The notes under the pieces: model-generated
The model's database searches: none
The model's input: the letters and a program-made list of their open reading frames with translations, nothing else
Told to the model about the DNA's origin: nothing
Assembly: GCF_001632365.1 (NCBI RefSeq)
Contig: NW_024468532.1
Coordinates: 255,623-319,622, forward strand
Reading direction: 5' to 3'
Source: Laetiporus sulphureus 93-53
Taxonomy: Eukaryota > Basidiomycota > Agaricomycetes > Polyporales > Laetiporaceae
Length of the DNA stretch: 64,000 bases
Translations under genes and position numbers: made by a program
Shown: in pieces, positions 11,824-23,800 of the stretch
Layout of the letters: each line of letters starts with the position of its first letter
Numbering within the stretch: position 1 is the first letter of the stretch

Positions 11824-12213
11824 AAGTCGGGCCACGGAACCTACTTGTGTCTGTAATTATTGTACAACTAACCATATTCAAACCTGATTGATGGAACCTG
11901 GAACACGTTAGAGAGCAGTTTCGGTTCAGAGATCTCAAGCCGGACTGCATATCAACGATTCACAAAACATTACCTGCGAGGCTAACGGCATGAATGAGAA
12001 ACACACTGAGTCAAGGCGACCATCGGATGACGTCATAATAGACGCTTTATCTGAACATTGTTCCTTCGTAGCCGCTATATGTACATTTCAGAGATCGCTA
12101 CTACATCAAGGACGTACATGTAGATCACTGCAGAAACCATTCGTTCTTCAGACGGTTCGTCCCTCAGACTTCAGTAACCAAAACGGGGGTATCTCTGGTT
12201 TCATCTCTCAGGC
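11824..12213. other. Convergent intergenic region NmrA-like / PIL1-type gene
   Basis: 390 bases holding two 3' untranslated regions. An open frame runs through on the plus strand but is antisense shadow of the downstream gene and has no family motif. Confidence 0.3.
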
Positions 12214-13898
12214 TCATAGCGAGCCTGGATACGGCGGGGGTTCTTCACCATCCGCAGGCGGCTGCGGGTTCGTGTCGCTGCTGCCTGCACCAAGAGCCTT
12301 CTCTCGCTCCTCGCGCTCGAGCCTCTTCTTCTCCTCTCCCGCAGACTCGTGTTTCTGTCCGTAGGGAGCATAACCCTTGTCATCCACAGCCTGCGCCTGC
12401 GAAGGCTGCCTGAGGTCGCGCAGAGAGCCGCTGGCGGGTCCAGGGCCGGCAGAGCCGGCAGACTGGGGCACGCCCGTCTCTGCCACCGTCGGCGTCACCG
12501 AAGGGACCTTCTCAGAGGGGTAAGGTGCGACGATGGGCGCAGGCGAGCCAGAGGAGACAGGAATCGGCGCCGGCGCCTGATTCAAAAAGGCTGGGTTCAG
12601 AGGGGGCGACTGCGTGCCGGCCGGGGGCTGGGAGGCCAGAACTGGCGACTGGCGAGCGGCGACAGGCGGAGGCGAAGACGTGTACGGAGCAGACGCGTAG
12701 GACACAGGGGAGTCTAAGCTCGCCTCCAGCCCCGGTAGAGGCGCACCCCCGGCAGTGGGAGGCGGCGTCAGAGGGATGCTGGGCTGGGAGGCCGCGGAAG
12801 AGTTGATGCGCGATAGCTCCTGCGCGTGGGTCTCGCCGAAGCTGCGCGTGTCTGACCTCTTGAGGTCGGAGGGCGGTGCTGGGAGAGGCAGGTTGATGTC
12901 GCCGGGCTTGTAGTTGTCGAGGGCCTGCTCGAGGGCCGCGTGTACGGACGCCGTGGTCTCTGCGCCGTGGTATTTGTGATCGGCAGACGGCACCGTAGGC
13001 AACGCAGAGAGGACGCCAGTAGCCGCTTGAGAGAGGAGAATAAGCTTCTCCGCATACTGTATGAACGACATAATGTCAGCTGAGGCAGCCGCAAACGGGA
13101 CTTAATGGGCACGTACTTCTCGGACAGCCTGCCACTTCTGCTGCTCGCTCTCCCTCACGGCCTTCCTCTTCAGCAGCTCAACCTGTTTCTCAAGCGGCTC
13201 GTCGGTCTCCTCCGCCTGGCGCAGCTGCTTTCTGAGGTCTGCGAGCCTCTGCTCGTCACCACGCCGCTGATCGTGCTCGATCCGCCCGATCTGGTTGCTC
13301 AGAGAGCTCCGGAGGTTCCGACGTCCACCGAGCGTGTTCTCTGCATCGCGGAGCCCCTTGAAGGGCACGCGAGATGCGTTGATCCTGCCTGCGAGGGTTC
13401 GCGCGAGGGTGCCTTCGAGGTAGTTGATCCATGCGAGGCGGTCGGTCACTGAGAGGCTGCCAGTCAGTACGAAAGGCACCAGGTACAAAGGGGGCTCGCG
13501 TACCATCCTTGATGTCCACTTCCTCTTGCTGGCCCCACAGGTACAACTCCTTACTATGCGTTTGGCTGTCGCTCGATAGGCTGTCAAGATCGAGCGCGAT
13601 GCCCTTCTGCGTCGTGATGACCTTCTGAATCGGGCTCACGGAACTCCTGATAGTTCGGATCGCAAACGCTCAGTCACCCGAACCCGAGAAAGACAGACGA
13701 TGCCAGCGACACGTACGAGTACGTCTGCTGGAGCGTGCGCAGCTGATGTTGGACCGATTCGAACGCATGCGACTTGAGGATGCCACCGTTCCCTCCGCTG
13801 TGACCATCAGAGGGTCCATCGGACTGCCCTCCAAAGCCGGCAGACTTGAGCGCGTTCTGTGCCTTTTCCTGGAGGGACGCGAGAAAATCGGATGACAT
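12214..13898 (-). CDS. Eisosome PIL1/LSP1-type protein
   Basis: Pil1-type proteins form BAR-fold scaffolds under the plasma membrane that shape furrow-like eisosomes. The N-terminal exon (ATG 13898) has an amphipathic helix MSSDFLASLQEKAQNALK and SVQHQLRTLQQTYSY. Next come SPIQKVITTQKGIALD, HSKELYLWGQQEEVDIKD and VTDRLAWINYLEGTLA. The coiled-coil BAR core follows (RIEHDQRRGDEQRLADLRKQ, ESEQQKWQAVREYAEKL), where Pil1 families carry their basic surface. The C-terminal half, about 270 residues, is low-complexity Pro/Ser/Ala-rich with a final K/E helix (EEKKRLEREEREKALG), which is longer than yeast Pil1. At least four exons. The long disordered tail may hold phosphorylation sites. Family call is firm. 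Confidence 0.88.
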
Positions 13899-14115
13899 GA
13901 TGGGAAGAGGGAAGCGTCGCGCTACGGCATAGCCACACTAGTGCCCCCTTTTGTTGTCTCGATATTCTAACGTCATCGCCTCAACTGCGCACGCGGTCGT
14001 CCTGAACCCCGAAAGCAACATTCACTTAATTCGCGATATACAGAGACATCATCGTATGGACACCGATCGAGGGTAATTAGACATATATAAATGACCGCCA
14101 CCACTGCTCCTCGAA

Positions 14116-15290
14116 CTAAACAACAATCTTCTTCGCCGTCTTCCCCTTCTTCTCAGAGTCTTTGTGCGACTGGAACTCGACCTCGGTCGCGAGTCCACCC
14201 GCCAGCTTTTGCGACTCCTCGTATCCCAGCACTGTCACTTTGAAATGCCGCCCGACCGCCTCGACCCTCTCTCGCAACTTGTCGTCCTCCCCGCCTGACC
14301 CTGTTGGTGCCAACCGCGTCCAAATCGATATTCGGTAGAATTGCGGCCGCGTAGAAACGATGACGCCTGTGATCAGCGACTGAGGAGACTCAGACGACTC
14401 GTTGGTCAGCGGGTCGAACGTTTCGCCGATAGCGGCCAGCATCTGAAATTTGCGTGTGAGTGCCGACAGTATGCATGCTCCGAAGATGAAGACCGTACCG
14501 TGTTCAGCCACATTTTGTCAACGTTGCTTCTATTTTTGTCTCTAGGAAACTGTATGCTCCACTTGCCTCCGCTTTTGTTGGCTTCATCCTCCCATGCGGG
14601 AATGATTCCGTCCTGTACAGAGATATCTTATACAAGGGTATTCACACACGGCGCAATTATGTGCCGACCTTGAACAAATAGTAATTCGCTCTTTGCGGAA
14701 GCATGGACGGTGGTACGATATTGTTGTAAAGCCTATAGCGTGATGAGCACTCAGCCGATGGTCGTGACATACTGCTACGTACCCCCAAAATTCCTCCACG
14801 CTATCGAAACTGATCACACGCTTGATGTCCTCCATCCACCCCTGTGCCGCTGCTGCGACACCGGGTGTCTGGGGAAGCGGCGTTTGAGGGAAGGATGACA
14901 TCGGAGTTTGTGGGAGATTTCGGCCTTTGGTAGAGGGCGAGTCGAACCAGAGGGTCCATGGAGAGTACAGAGGATGCTGCAAAGCGCAAGCTCAGTGATG
15001 CGGGTCGAATGACGCAAAGCGTAACGAGTGCCACATGACGAGAGAAATCTATTCACCTTGACGTTGAAGTTCTTTGGGTCATCGAAAACCGTGCGGATGT
15101 TATCCGCCTGAGCCTGCATATCTACCTCCTGGATCTCTCCGGGCTCGAGATCCGCCGCGCCGTTCTCCTTCTTCCCTTCCTCACTTCCATTCTCCTTTAT
15201 CTGATTGTCTGCCATTGCTGAGTTGAGGGCCGCCTGCGACGCCTGGAGAGCAGGTTGTGGGAGACTCGATTCAACAGATCTGTTCATCAT
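14116..15290 (-). CDS. eIF4E: Translation initiation factor eIF4E (cap-binding)
   Basis: eIF4E binds the m7G cap and eIF4G to start translation. The N-terminus from ATG 15290 is acidic and disordered. Then comes HPLYSPWTLWFDSP, with the first cap-contact tryptophans. A Pro/Gln/Thr-rich insert of about 30 residues (LPQTPMSSFPQTPLPQTPG) separates it from FDSVEEFWGLYNNIVPPS, the eIF4G-contact helix. ANYYLFKDGIIPAWEDEANK holds the cap-stacking Trp and the following Glu. IQFPRDKNRSNVDKMWLN, MLAAIGETFD and ISIWTR complete the fold. The C-terminus is KKGKTAKKIVV. Six or seven short exons. The insert in the loop after the first strand is absent from yeast and human eIF4E. The 5' ATG pair (15290, 15287) is equivalent. 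Confidence 0.9.
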
Positions 15291-16848
15291 GTTTCTACAG
15301 AAATACGCGCTGCCAGAGAGCTTCCTGGATTGGGATGAGATGACAACGGTCCGCTACGACCGATGACAGGCGGTGGTAAAAAGTCTCGAGGACGAGGGAG
15401 TCTGTCCAAAGAGTGAATTGCCGACTAGCAGTAAGGGGGGAGAGCGATTAGGAGGCTGGACAGAGCACGAGAGCACACGAGAGCGTGAAAGTTGGTAACA
15501 AGCAAGGTTAATAACTTTGACTCGCCAAGCTCCTTACAACAAAGCGATCGGGGCCGGTCACGGCAGCGCACGTGACCGTGACGTCTCGAGGAGACGAATG
15601 TGGCGTCTCGCTCTGACTGAAGGTCTTTCCCGCTCGTCGCTCTCACACATCGCTGAGATGCTCAGTCATCGCCGTAGCCACCGCTCTGTGCCTGAATTGT
15701 TAATCAATCACAATGGTCGCCGAGTCACGAGGCAAAGTCTTGCTTAATTATCCCGTAATGCGTGAGTAAGACTGCGCTGTGACAATATGCATTGACGCTC
15801 CAAGCGTGCGGATTGGTGCAAAAGTGACCAAGATGTAGCAAGGCGCATGCTGCATTTTCATGGGCCTCGCAAGAAGAACAGCAATGCGCAGCTTTCATTG
15901 ACTGAATCGATATCGTCGTCAAACGGACGTGTTCATCCGTACCAGTGCAGCAGAGCAATCTATCTCGCTCGATACACTCCCATAAGCCTCGCAGTGCAAT
16001 CTCTCACCATATACGCCCACTGACGTGCATAACGCGCTAGTACGTCGTATCAGCGCGCATCCCGCACCAGAAGAGGAACTACAATCACATCGTCGACTCT
16101 TCCCACACTCCCGCAGACCGACTTCACATATTGACCTCGTGCACCATGCATCATGCTCGGCAACGAGGGCGACTTCGTTCATCCTAACACGGTCTCCCGG
16201 ACAACCAGCCAGCCTGTCGATTGGGTCACCATATACATGACAGTATACATCACATGCAGCCGTCCCGATACTTGAGCGCCCTGTTGGGCCAGCTTTGCTT
16301 CTTTGACCCCTAGATGTTCTTGGTTCCTGGACTGGGCCGTACTGTTAGAAGCATCAGGGGGCACATGTTTCTGCTCATGTGTCCCCTGAGCTCTGTCCAG
16401 GGGGGGGACAAATCAAGAATCTGTTTTGCTTGCGCTAGGCGACAAGCCCTCAACTCCCCGAAGTTTATCTACATCACTTCGATAGATGTGCTCTCGCCAT
16501 GCGTATTCGCAGCGTGAGCTGGCCATCGATTATACGTCTTATGCCCCAGTTCAAGCGCAAAACATTGACGAACACGAGACTGCGGTATACTGCAACCATT
16601 ACATGACAAGGCGAGTACACGATTATTACAAACGCCGGTCGAATTCAGCATCCGGCTGCACTCTTCTTCTCAAATCATGTGATACCTACAAACGCGCGAT
16701 GCGATGGAAAGCGCATGCTCAATAAAACCAACGGACGTAGAGTTCAATTAAAAAAAGGCGCAAGAAAATTTGCCCAAGTGCCTGATGGCGAAGTCTTGAA
16801 GGGATCCGCGTTTGCCGACGTGATGAAACCGAAATGGTTATGCGATTG
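15291..16848. other. Intergenic region upstream of eIF4E
   Basis: 1558 bases between eIF4E and the 3' end of the next minus-strand gene. It must hold the eIF4E promoter. A perfect 6-bp inverted repeat with a 3-base spacer (CGTCTC-GAG-GAGACG) lies at 15582-15596, within about 300 bases of the eIF4E start. A G8 run lies near 16400. Open frames are short and motif-free on both strands. Confidence 0.3.
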
Positions 16849-18017
16849 CTACTCCAGGGAATGCCGGCGCAGGCTAGAGCTGGAACTTCCCAAATGTGGG
16901 TAGGGCGGTGTTGGTGGCGGGCCCGCGTCAGAAGGACCGTATAGCTGATTGCGTATGGCGTGGCTCTGGACAAGGTACGAGATTATATAAACAAATTCTC
17001 TTCGCATTGCTGACCGAGACACGTACCGCTCGATCCAGCGCGAGCTTCTTCATCTTCAAAGCCACCGCGTCTCGGTACAAACCCGCGACCATGCTCTGGG
17101 ATGGAGAGTCAGCAATCAGTCATCTCTGGACCACCTATCCTACCGCTGACAGGCAAATTACAAACCGCTCACCTTGGCTGTCCTGAAGTTAAGCCCGCGG
17201 AAGCGCTCCAGCTTCTCGAACGGAACGGGGAAAAGTGCATAGCCAAGCAGCTGCGTATGCAGCTGGTCGATGTGCGCCTCGAGACTCGCGGTATATATTG
17301 TTCGCCGGTGGGGCGCAGTCATGGTCGATCTGTCAAGAAACTGTCAGTCCCGCCTTTGAAGACGTCGACATGACAGAATTGAAATACGAACATCTCCTGT
17401 GGAGTGAAGATTGACTTCTCGAGCAGATGGTTCCACATCCTGCGCCGCTTGGTGCCGTCCTTGTTCGTCGGCAGGCGCGCGTATGGATGTGCGAGGTCGA
17501 GCCGGCTCCCCCCTGTAGGCGACCCCTGTGGCCCCGCCAAGTTCCTGCCCATCGTCCTTGCGGGGCCGGCTTCAGAGAGCTGTGGCGGGAAGAAGTAGGG
17601 TGCTGTCAATGTCGGTGCGTCGACACTCCCGAACTGTTCATTGTGCGTGCCGGGAGGAGCGGAGAGCGGTGTTGCAAATACGGACGAGGAGGGTGTGGTG
17701 GGGCTGCGCGCGTCCACGGGCGACTCGGTCGCGAATGGGTCGTGCTCGAAGTAGTCGCTCTCTGTCTGCGACGGGGAGTACTGCGGCGGGGGTACGGCCT
17801 GGCCGTTCTGCGGGGCAAGCCTGAGGCTGAAGAGGCCGGACGCGAGCGTGTCGCTGCCATGGGGAACGGACGACTCTGCATCTGAGCTGACGGAGTCGGG
17901 CTCGCTGGAAGGGTACTCGTTCGGGGGGTACTGCAGCTCGCCGGTACCGAAGGACGGACCGAGCTCGCTGGAGGAAGAGACGGGGTCTTGCGCTTCTGGG
18001 AGTGTGTCCGAGTACAT
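16849..18017 (-). CDS. Conserved-looking fungal protein of unknown function
   Basis: Not recognised by name. Four exons (17392-18017, 17173-17329, 17027-17095, 16849-16965) splice exactly in frame to 322 residues. The first 170 residues are low-complexity, rich in Ser, Pro, Glu and Gln. Then comes a compact domain: TKRRRMWNHLLEKSIFTPQE, ISTMTAPHRRTIYTASLEAH, IDQLHTQLLGYALFPVPFEK, LERFRGLNFRTAKSMVAGLY and RDAVALKMKKLALDRA. It looks helical and well conserved in character. The tail is Pro/Ser-rich. The T-A-P-H-R-R-T-I-Y start of the domain, with a helix pair, could be a protein-binding module. No signal peptide or membrane span. The gene model is well supported by splice signals; the role is unknown. 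Confidence 0.75.
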
Positions 18018-19444
18018 TGTGCGGCGACGATCGCGGTTGGGGTTGTATGCGGAACTGCAGGCTCGAGGCGCGTGCCGACGGTACTTATGGAGACGCGGCC
18101 TCCAGAAGAGGCACTTTATCTCGGCTCGGGGTGCACCCGACGGGCTGGTTTGTCCTGTTCAAGTATCATTGAGAGGACGGTGCCACGGGAGACGCCCAGG
18201 ATGGTGCTGGGTGTGCCAGCACACTGCTTGCGTCCCCTCGATCTGCTCCTCCCGTCTCTCTTCACATGTGAGACAATCACGCACACGAGCGCCGCTACTG
18301 CGTGTTGCATGTATACCTTCATCATGCAGATGCACGCGCTCTGTCGTCACTTTTAGAGTGTTCGGCAACGCCCTTTTGAATATCAAGAATGGCGCAAATT
18401 TGTGATTTCTCGGAAAGAGAAATTGAGCAGCCGCGGCACTGTCAGTGATTGGACGCCGGTGCCGAGGAATTGGAATCGCTACGGCGCCATCGAACGGCGG
18501 TCGAGGTGCTCGGCCAAACTAGTACACCGACTGCTTCCCAAGTCTGCGCCAGGGAGGATCACCGCATGTCTCACGCTGCAATCGGATGAACGTGACCTAC
18601 GCAATGCGGTCTCGGACCCTTCCACCAGCTTTTCTTCACCGGAAAAGAATATATTGCCAGAACCACGCTCACCTCCAGCATAGCCCTTTCCTCTTGTCAT
18701 ACCGCCGTCCACACTGGTGCGCGAAGTATTGCGTGGTTGCACTGACCGCGTGGACGGACACGATGAGCATTTCATTGATAAGGCGGGACGTGTCCATGCA
18801 GGCCAAGGATTGTATACTCGACTGAGTTTAGTAGAGAGTTTCCTGCTCATTGGAAATTCTCGCTGCTGTTAGCATTAAATCTGAACGTGTTTTCTTGCAA
18901 TACTTGGCTCACCATTGGGCTCACTCGTTCTTTGAGTCACTGACTGAATATGCTCAAAATATAATTAATATCCTCTGAGATGCTCATCTCAGACCCGCTT
19001 GCATTTCTCCGGCGATGGGCCGCGATGGCGAGGGCAACGTACGGCGATGTTGGCGAGGGCAACGGTGATGTTGGATTTTGCTGCCGTACGTGAGCAAAAA
19101 GCGCCGAATTGAGGGCGGGTGGCCTCTGCAGCCGAGACGACCGAGTCCGCCGCGGAAAAGGCAGGTTCTGTGCCCCGATCGTCTGAGATCTGCCACGCAG
19201 GCACTATAATCCCACATCTTCCCTCCCCGATCTTCTCCCAGCCACTTCACAGAACTCTCCCCTCTCTTCCCCGCCATGTCTCGGCCTCAATATACACGTC
19301 CCTCTTCCCAGGAAAGCGATCTTGCCGTGCGCCAGCAATCTCCGCCGTCGATCTCATCGTCGTGTCCCAGCCCATGCGCGGCTCTCATATTTAATCTCCC
19401 TTGCTATGCTGTGTGCCAGAATCCCTCCTTTGCCTCGTATCAGC
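18018..19444. promoter_or_regulatory. Divergent intergenic region between two unknown genes
   Basis: 1427 bases between divergent genes. An AT-rich patch lies around 18950-18975. A plus-strand open frame from ATG 19276 (MSRPQYTRPSSQES) runs into the next gene in a different frame. It could be an extra 5' exon, but no convincing splice into the main frame was found. Other frames lack motifs. Confidence 0.3.
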
Positions 19445-20889
19445 ATGGACTTTTACAACATGTCTTCCGAACGGTATTCATATGGCACCTCCGCGGGAAA
19501 CATATCCTTAGGCCAAGCAGTGAGTCTGACAAAGGAAATTGTCTGATGACTGCCGCGCTCAACATGCGCCAAATTATCAGAGTGCATACGTGCATCAGGA
19601 CGGCAACAACCAGTATCTCCAGCCAGGCTACACATTCGACTACAACTATTCCTTTCAACCTCCGTACAATCCGGCAGCCTACTCCCAGCCGGTGTATGCT
19701 CCGTCTGTGCCCGCTACAAATTATGCCTTCCCACCTGCATCCCAACAACAAATGCCTCAGACCTCGTACGCTCAAGAGGTCCCCCTACATGCTCCGATTC
19801 CTGTCTCCGGCTACTCTTCTCTCATCCCACCTGTCTCGCCTCACGCGAATGATCATTCTACGGGCCCTGCTCAACCTGCCGCCAATCCTGCTAATTCGGC
19901 AGTCCCAACCCCTTCCTCGTCGGAAATGTCGGTGGCACCTTCTGCATCTGCACCTCCGACAACGCCTTCCGAGCCGAGCCCTTTAGAATACTACGGCAAC
20001 GCACCTCAGACTACCTTCCCTACGCCGAGTGAGCTTCTCACGGAGCTCAATGCCCGCGACCAGGGCGCCGTTGCCGCGTCCAATCGAAATGCCGGTTCGA
20101 CTCCGAAAGCAGCCTCCGTAGGCGCATCGTCTCCCACGCAACCGGAGAATCCGACTGCGAGCAAGGCTACAAAGTCGGATAAGGCCAAGGGCAACGCGAA
20201 CGGTGGTGCGCCGACGAAGCCGCCAGAAACGCAGCGCAAGTTGTATTTCCGCTTCGTCGCAGAGAGCGTTGGGTTCACACCGACAGATCCGTACGTAAAT
20301 AGCCATGTTCGGACTGTCGGCCCACGCTGACTTACAACGCAGGGACACTATCACGTCACACGACAAGAAACGCAGCTATCTCGAGTGTCTTGAGCAGTAC
20401 GTCCAGTGGCTGCACGACCAGATCCACCTGGTGGGAAACGAGCCTGCGTCTCTCGGGCGCGTCTCGACCTACCGCGGACTGACCAGCCGATCAATACGGG
20501 TGCGTTCGTCTTCGAGAAGTTCGATTGACTTGCCAAAGCTTATTTTACGACGTTTAACAGACTCTTCTCGTCCATATGGAAGACGAGATCAGAGAACTCT
20601 ACGCGCAGGTCGTCGAAGCCGAGCGTGCCGTAAGCTTTCCTGCTTCTCTCATTAATTGGCACCGCATGCTTATTTCGCGTTCTGCGTCGGACAGTACATG
20701 AACCTCCAGATACAACTTTCGATGCAGCATGCCTCGGCGGATGCGCACCAGCTCAGGCGGCACTCAGTCGCCTCGTGCGGGCTCCCGGACGCGCCACTCA
20801 GCTCGCAGCCATTCCTCCTCCCGCCACCGCCAATCCCCAGCGGACGGGTACATCCGAACGCGCCCCAGGCCGTTCCAATGCACTATTGA
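19445..20889 (+). CDS. Unknown fungal protein, low-complexity N-terminus and helical C-terminus
   Basis: Not recognised by name. The first exon (MDFYNMSSERYSYG) joins at a phase-0 junction to SAYVHQDGNNQYLQPGY. A long Pro/Ser/Ala/Gln/Tyr-rich region of about 200 residues follows, then a K/G/T-rich linker. The C-terminal domain appears structured and mostly helical: RKLYFRFVAESVGFTPTDP, then DKKRSYLECLEQYVQWLHDQ, then TLLVHMEDEIRELYAQVVEA and YMNLQIQLSMQHASADAHQL. Each splice (gtacgt, gtgcgt and gtaagc donors) keeps the frame. The domain could be a dimerising helix bundle of a transcription or scaffold protein, but that is guesswork. The start is uncertain: ATG 19445 is used, with an upstream exon possible. 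The last 40 residues are Pro-rich. Confidence 0.65.
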
Positions 20890-23800
20890 CTCGATGCGCA
20901 TATCTGATCCGCGGCCTTGCGGTCGTGCCTGGTTTGGCCTGGGTGTGTTGGCCGTATATTTGCTTCCGCGAACTGACTTTCGGAGTCGGCTGTGGGTTCT
21001 GCTCGGTTTCTTGTCGCATTCGAGTGTGACGTTTATATATTGCGGCCACCAATGGACTCGCGTGTCGGGGAGCGGGGATCCCCTGGGCGGTTGATAGCTC
21101 TGGACATTGTTGATATCACGGCCGTCTCCGTACAGTATATGATTATTTGTACATTATTCGGTTCCGCTTTCGGAATGGTGTATGATGTGGCGTAGATTCT
21201 CGATTCAATATTCATTATATTCGATGCCCGCGGCTGGTGCTAGTACTGGTATAGTGAAGATTGTCGAGTTCTACTCTAGCTAGTGCGATCTACTATCTTT
21301 ATCTTTATTAAAGTGTCGTGATATTATTCATTAAGAAGAAGAAGGGCGCTTGGGTCGCGTTCCTGTAGCGGTGCAACGTGGTATATCACTACCAGAGCTT
21401 CGGAAGGTATGCCTATAAGACTAAATGAGCGGCTGCATACAGACTGCGCGGTCTAGGCCTCGTGAGATCATCGCCTTACTAGCGGGGGGTCATCGCAGAC
21501 AATGATCCAAGCTTTTATGGTCGTTCCATTTCGAACAAATAAATCCTTTTGCAACCCCGATTTTATATGCCAGGAGATTGTCGGATACTAGAGAAGAAAG
21601 TAATTTCACCATAGCTAATAAGCGTATAACGGAGCGTTGAATGAGTGGGGGGATTCAAGGGTGCATTGGATGCGACTAGCAAGCAGCTCTACGCCACGCG
21701 CCGCGTGACGCGGAACGAGGGCTCTCTTTCGAGCGCAGCTGAGTGCTGACCGGTGACCGCTCTCTGTCACGGAGAGAAGGAGGTATTCTGTTGTCTGCCT
21801 AGGGGAGACTAAAGCAGCTCCAAGTCGGCGCCCTCCGCCGGTCTCGGAAAGTCGCGTTCCAAATCGGGTTGGGTAGTTACTGAATGCGGGAAGAAAGCTC
21901 GTCCCCCCTCTCAAATGGGTTGAGGCTAATGTAATGGGCTTGTATGTATACCGCAGGGTAGTACATATAGAAGGCCAGCTCAGTACTCATGCACGCCATC
22001 CGAGGAAAAAGTGCAAATTTATCGCATTCAAGTTGGTAGTGCGGCATACAAGGGAAGGTCTCCGTTGTCAGGCTGCATCGCAGGCTATCGGCTACGGCTC
22101 AAACGCCTCGCCAGTGACTGCTACATCAGCTAGGTACCCGCTGGTGTCGGTGGCCAGTATTGGAGTGGTGTTACCGTGGCTACGTTAGAGAAGCGATCAG
22201 TGTTGCCGGTCGCTACCCAGCTATGCGGCATGAACTGCAATTCTCTCGCGGGCGGGCTGTTCTCCGCCCGCTCCGAGCTGCAAACGTAAACACCAGCGGT
22301 GTGCTTGCATGTGCGGCTTGGTACGTTGCGCGCGAATGTGCATATGTACCCGGGACAGGTGCATTCGATGAGCGTGCGCATCGCACCGCGATGTGTGAGG
22401 TACTCGACTTGACATGAACCCTGGACGATAGGCGTGGTGTGAAACAGCAAATGAGATCCGATTCACTTGCGACATTGTCGTTTCTCCCCGGAAGATCAGG
22501 TAGCCCAAGTTGACGGCATCTAGGGAGGCATACGACGAGGTTAAAAATGAACCTCAACCGGGAAATAGTGTTGCGGCCCAATCGTAAAAGATCACGTCCA
22601 GGACGGTAGAACCATTTGAACAGCACCAATATTCACGACAGGGACTTGACCGGGCGTCGGCTCAGGCGGAGGTCTCAGGTGAGCGGTGTAGTACATAGGC
22701 GAGAAGATGAAGTCGAAAAGTAGGCAGATACGCAGGGAAGCTATTACCGGGTTGCTGGCATGTGCGACGGCCGACGCGGCAAAGTGGATAAAGGAGAGCC
22801 CGAATGGCCGGTGGGAGGGAGGGCGGCACACTGTTAGGTCCACGGCCCCACTTGGAGACGACGAAGGAAGGATGATGATGACGCAGGGGGAGAGACTCGT
22901 CCGAGCGGTTCGTCGGAGGCACTTTCGTGCGCGACATACTGGTGTCGTGCGTCATGCAGCCTACCCGTGATGGCCGCAGACGAAGAGAACGCCGGAGGTC
23001 ACCAGTGACCGATCGGTCTCTTGATATAGTGCCCAAAGCCTAAACGAGGAGACTTATCTGTGAAGAAAATTGTAGACAGCTCCACACCTTTAATACGGCC
23101 GTTGTGAAGGGCTAAGAATCAAGGTAAAGCAGAGGCCTAGAACGGTTATGGCATGACAGATTAGTACCTAGTGACCGATTACTTAGTACTTAGTGACCGA
23201 TTACTTACGTCCCATGAATATGCCGATAAGCCGAGCGGTGAGGTGACCTTTCATGAGTATATGAAAGAAAAACAGACTTGAGTTAGTCGGTCGAGCTAGA
23301 GGATGAGGTAGATATTAATAAATAAAGATATCAAGACACAATTCTGACCTGAAGGCATTTTGAACCGATGTGTGCAAGATACTTAGCTGACACCGACGTA
23401 ATCAGCCATTCAATGGTGAACGGAATAGGAATCCGGAGGCTTGATTCAGAAAACGTTGGGGACTGCCACGAGTTCACAAGAGGTAGTTTCGATGCTCGAA
23501 ATAATGGACCGAGATTTTGCGGAGTAGACCTACCCCACAAAGTCGAAGAGCCAGGGGAATATCGGATTAATACATGACGAGCGCGATGAATGGCGACTGA
23601 AAGTCAGATCCTGATTTTCTCTTCATGGAGCTGCCGAACTACCTACCAATTCGACCGGGAGCTTCCGATGAAGGACCGTCAGTCATGCTGAGATCCCAAA
23701 ATTTATGCTTTGCCAGCGTCACCGGCCGTAAGGCAACCACCTTCTCTGCTGGCGTGTTTGATAGTTCGTGACCGAATCTGGTGAATGGCGCAATTTTGAT

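Noticed and set aside
12349..12806. Arg-rich plus-strand frames
   Set aside because: Antisense shadow of the Pro/Ser-rich tail of the PIL1-type gene.
19276..19444. Upstream ATG frame MSRPQYTRPSSQES as first exon of the unknown gene
   Set aside because: No donor/acceptor pair was found that joins it in phase to MDFYNMSSERY; kept only as a possibility.
22592..22843. Hydrophobic minus-strand frame with FDFIFSPMYYTAHL
   Set aside because: It starts with GTG, has no partner exon and no family match; insufficient for a gene call.
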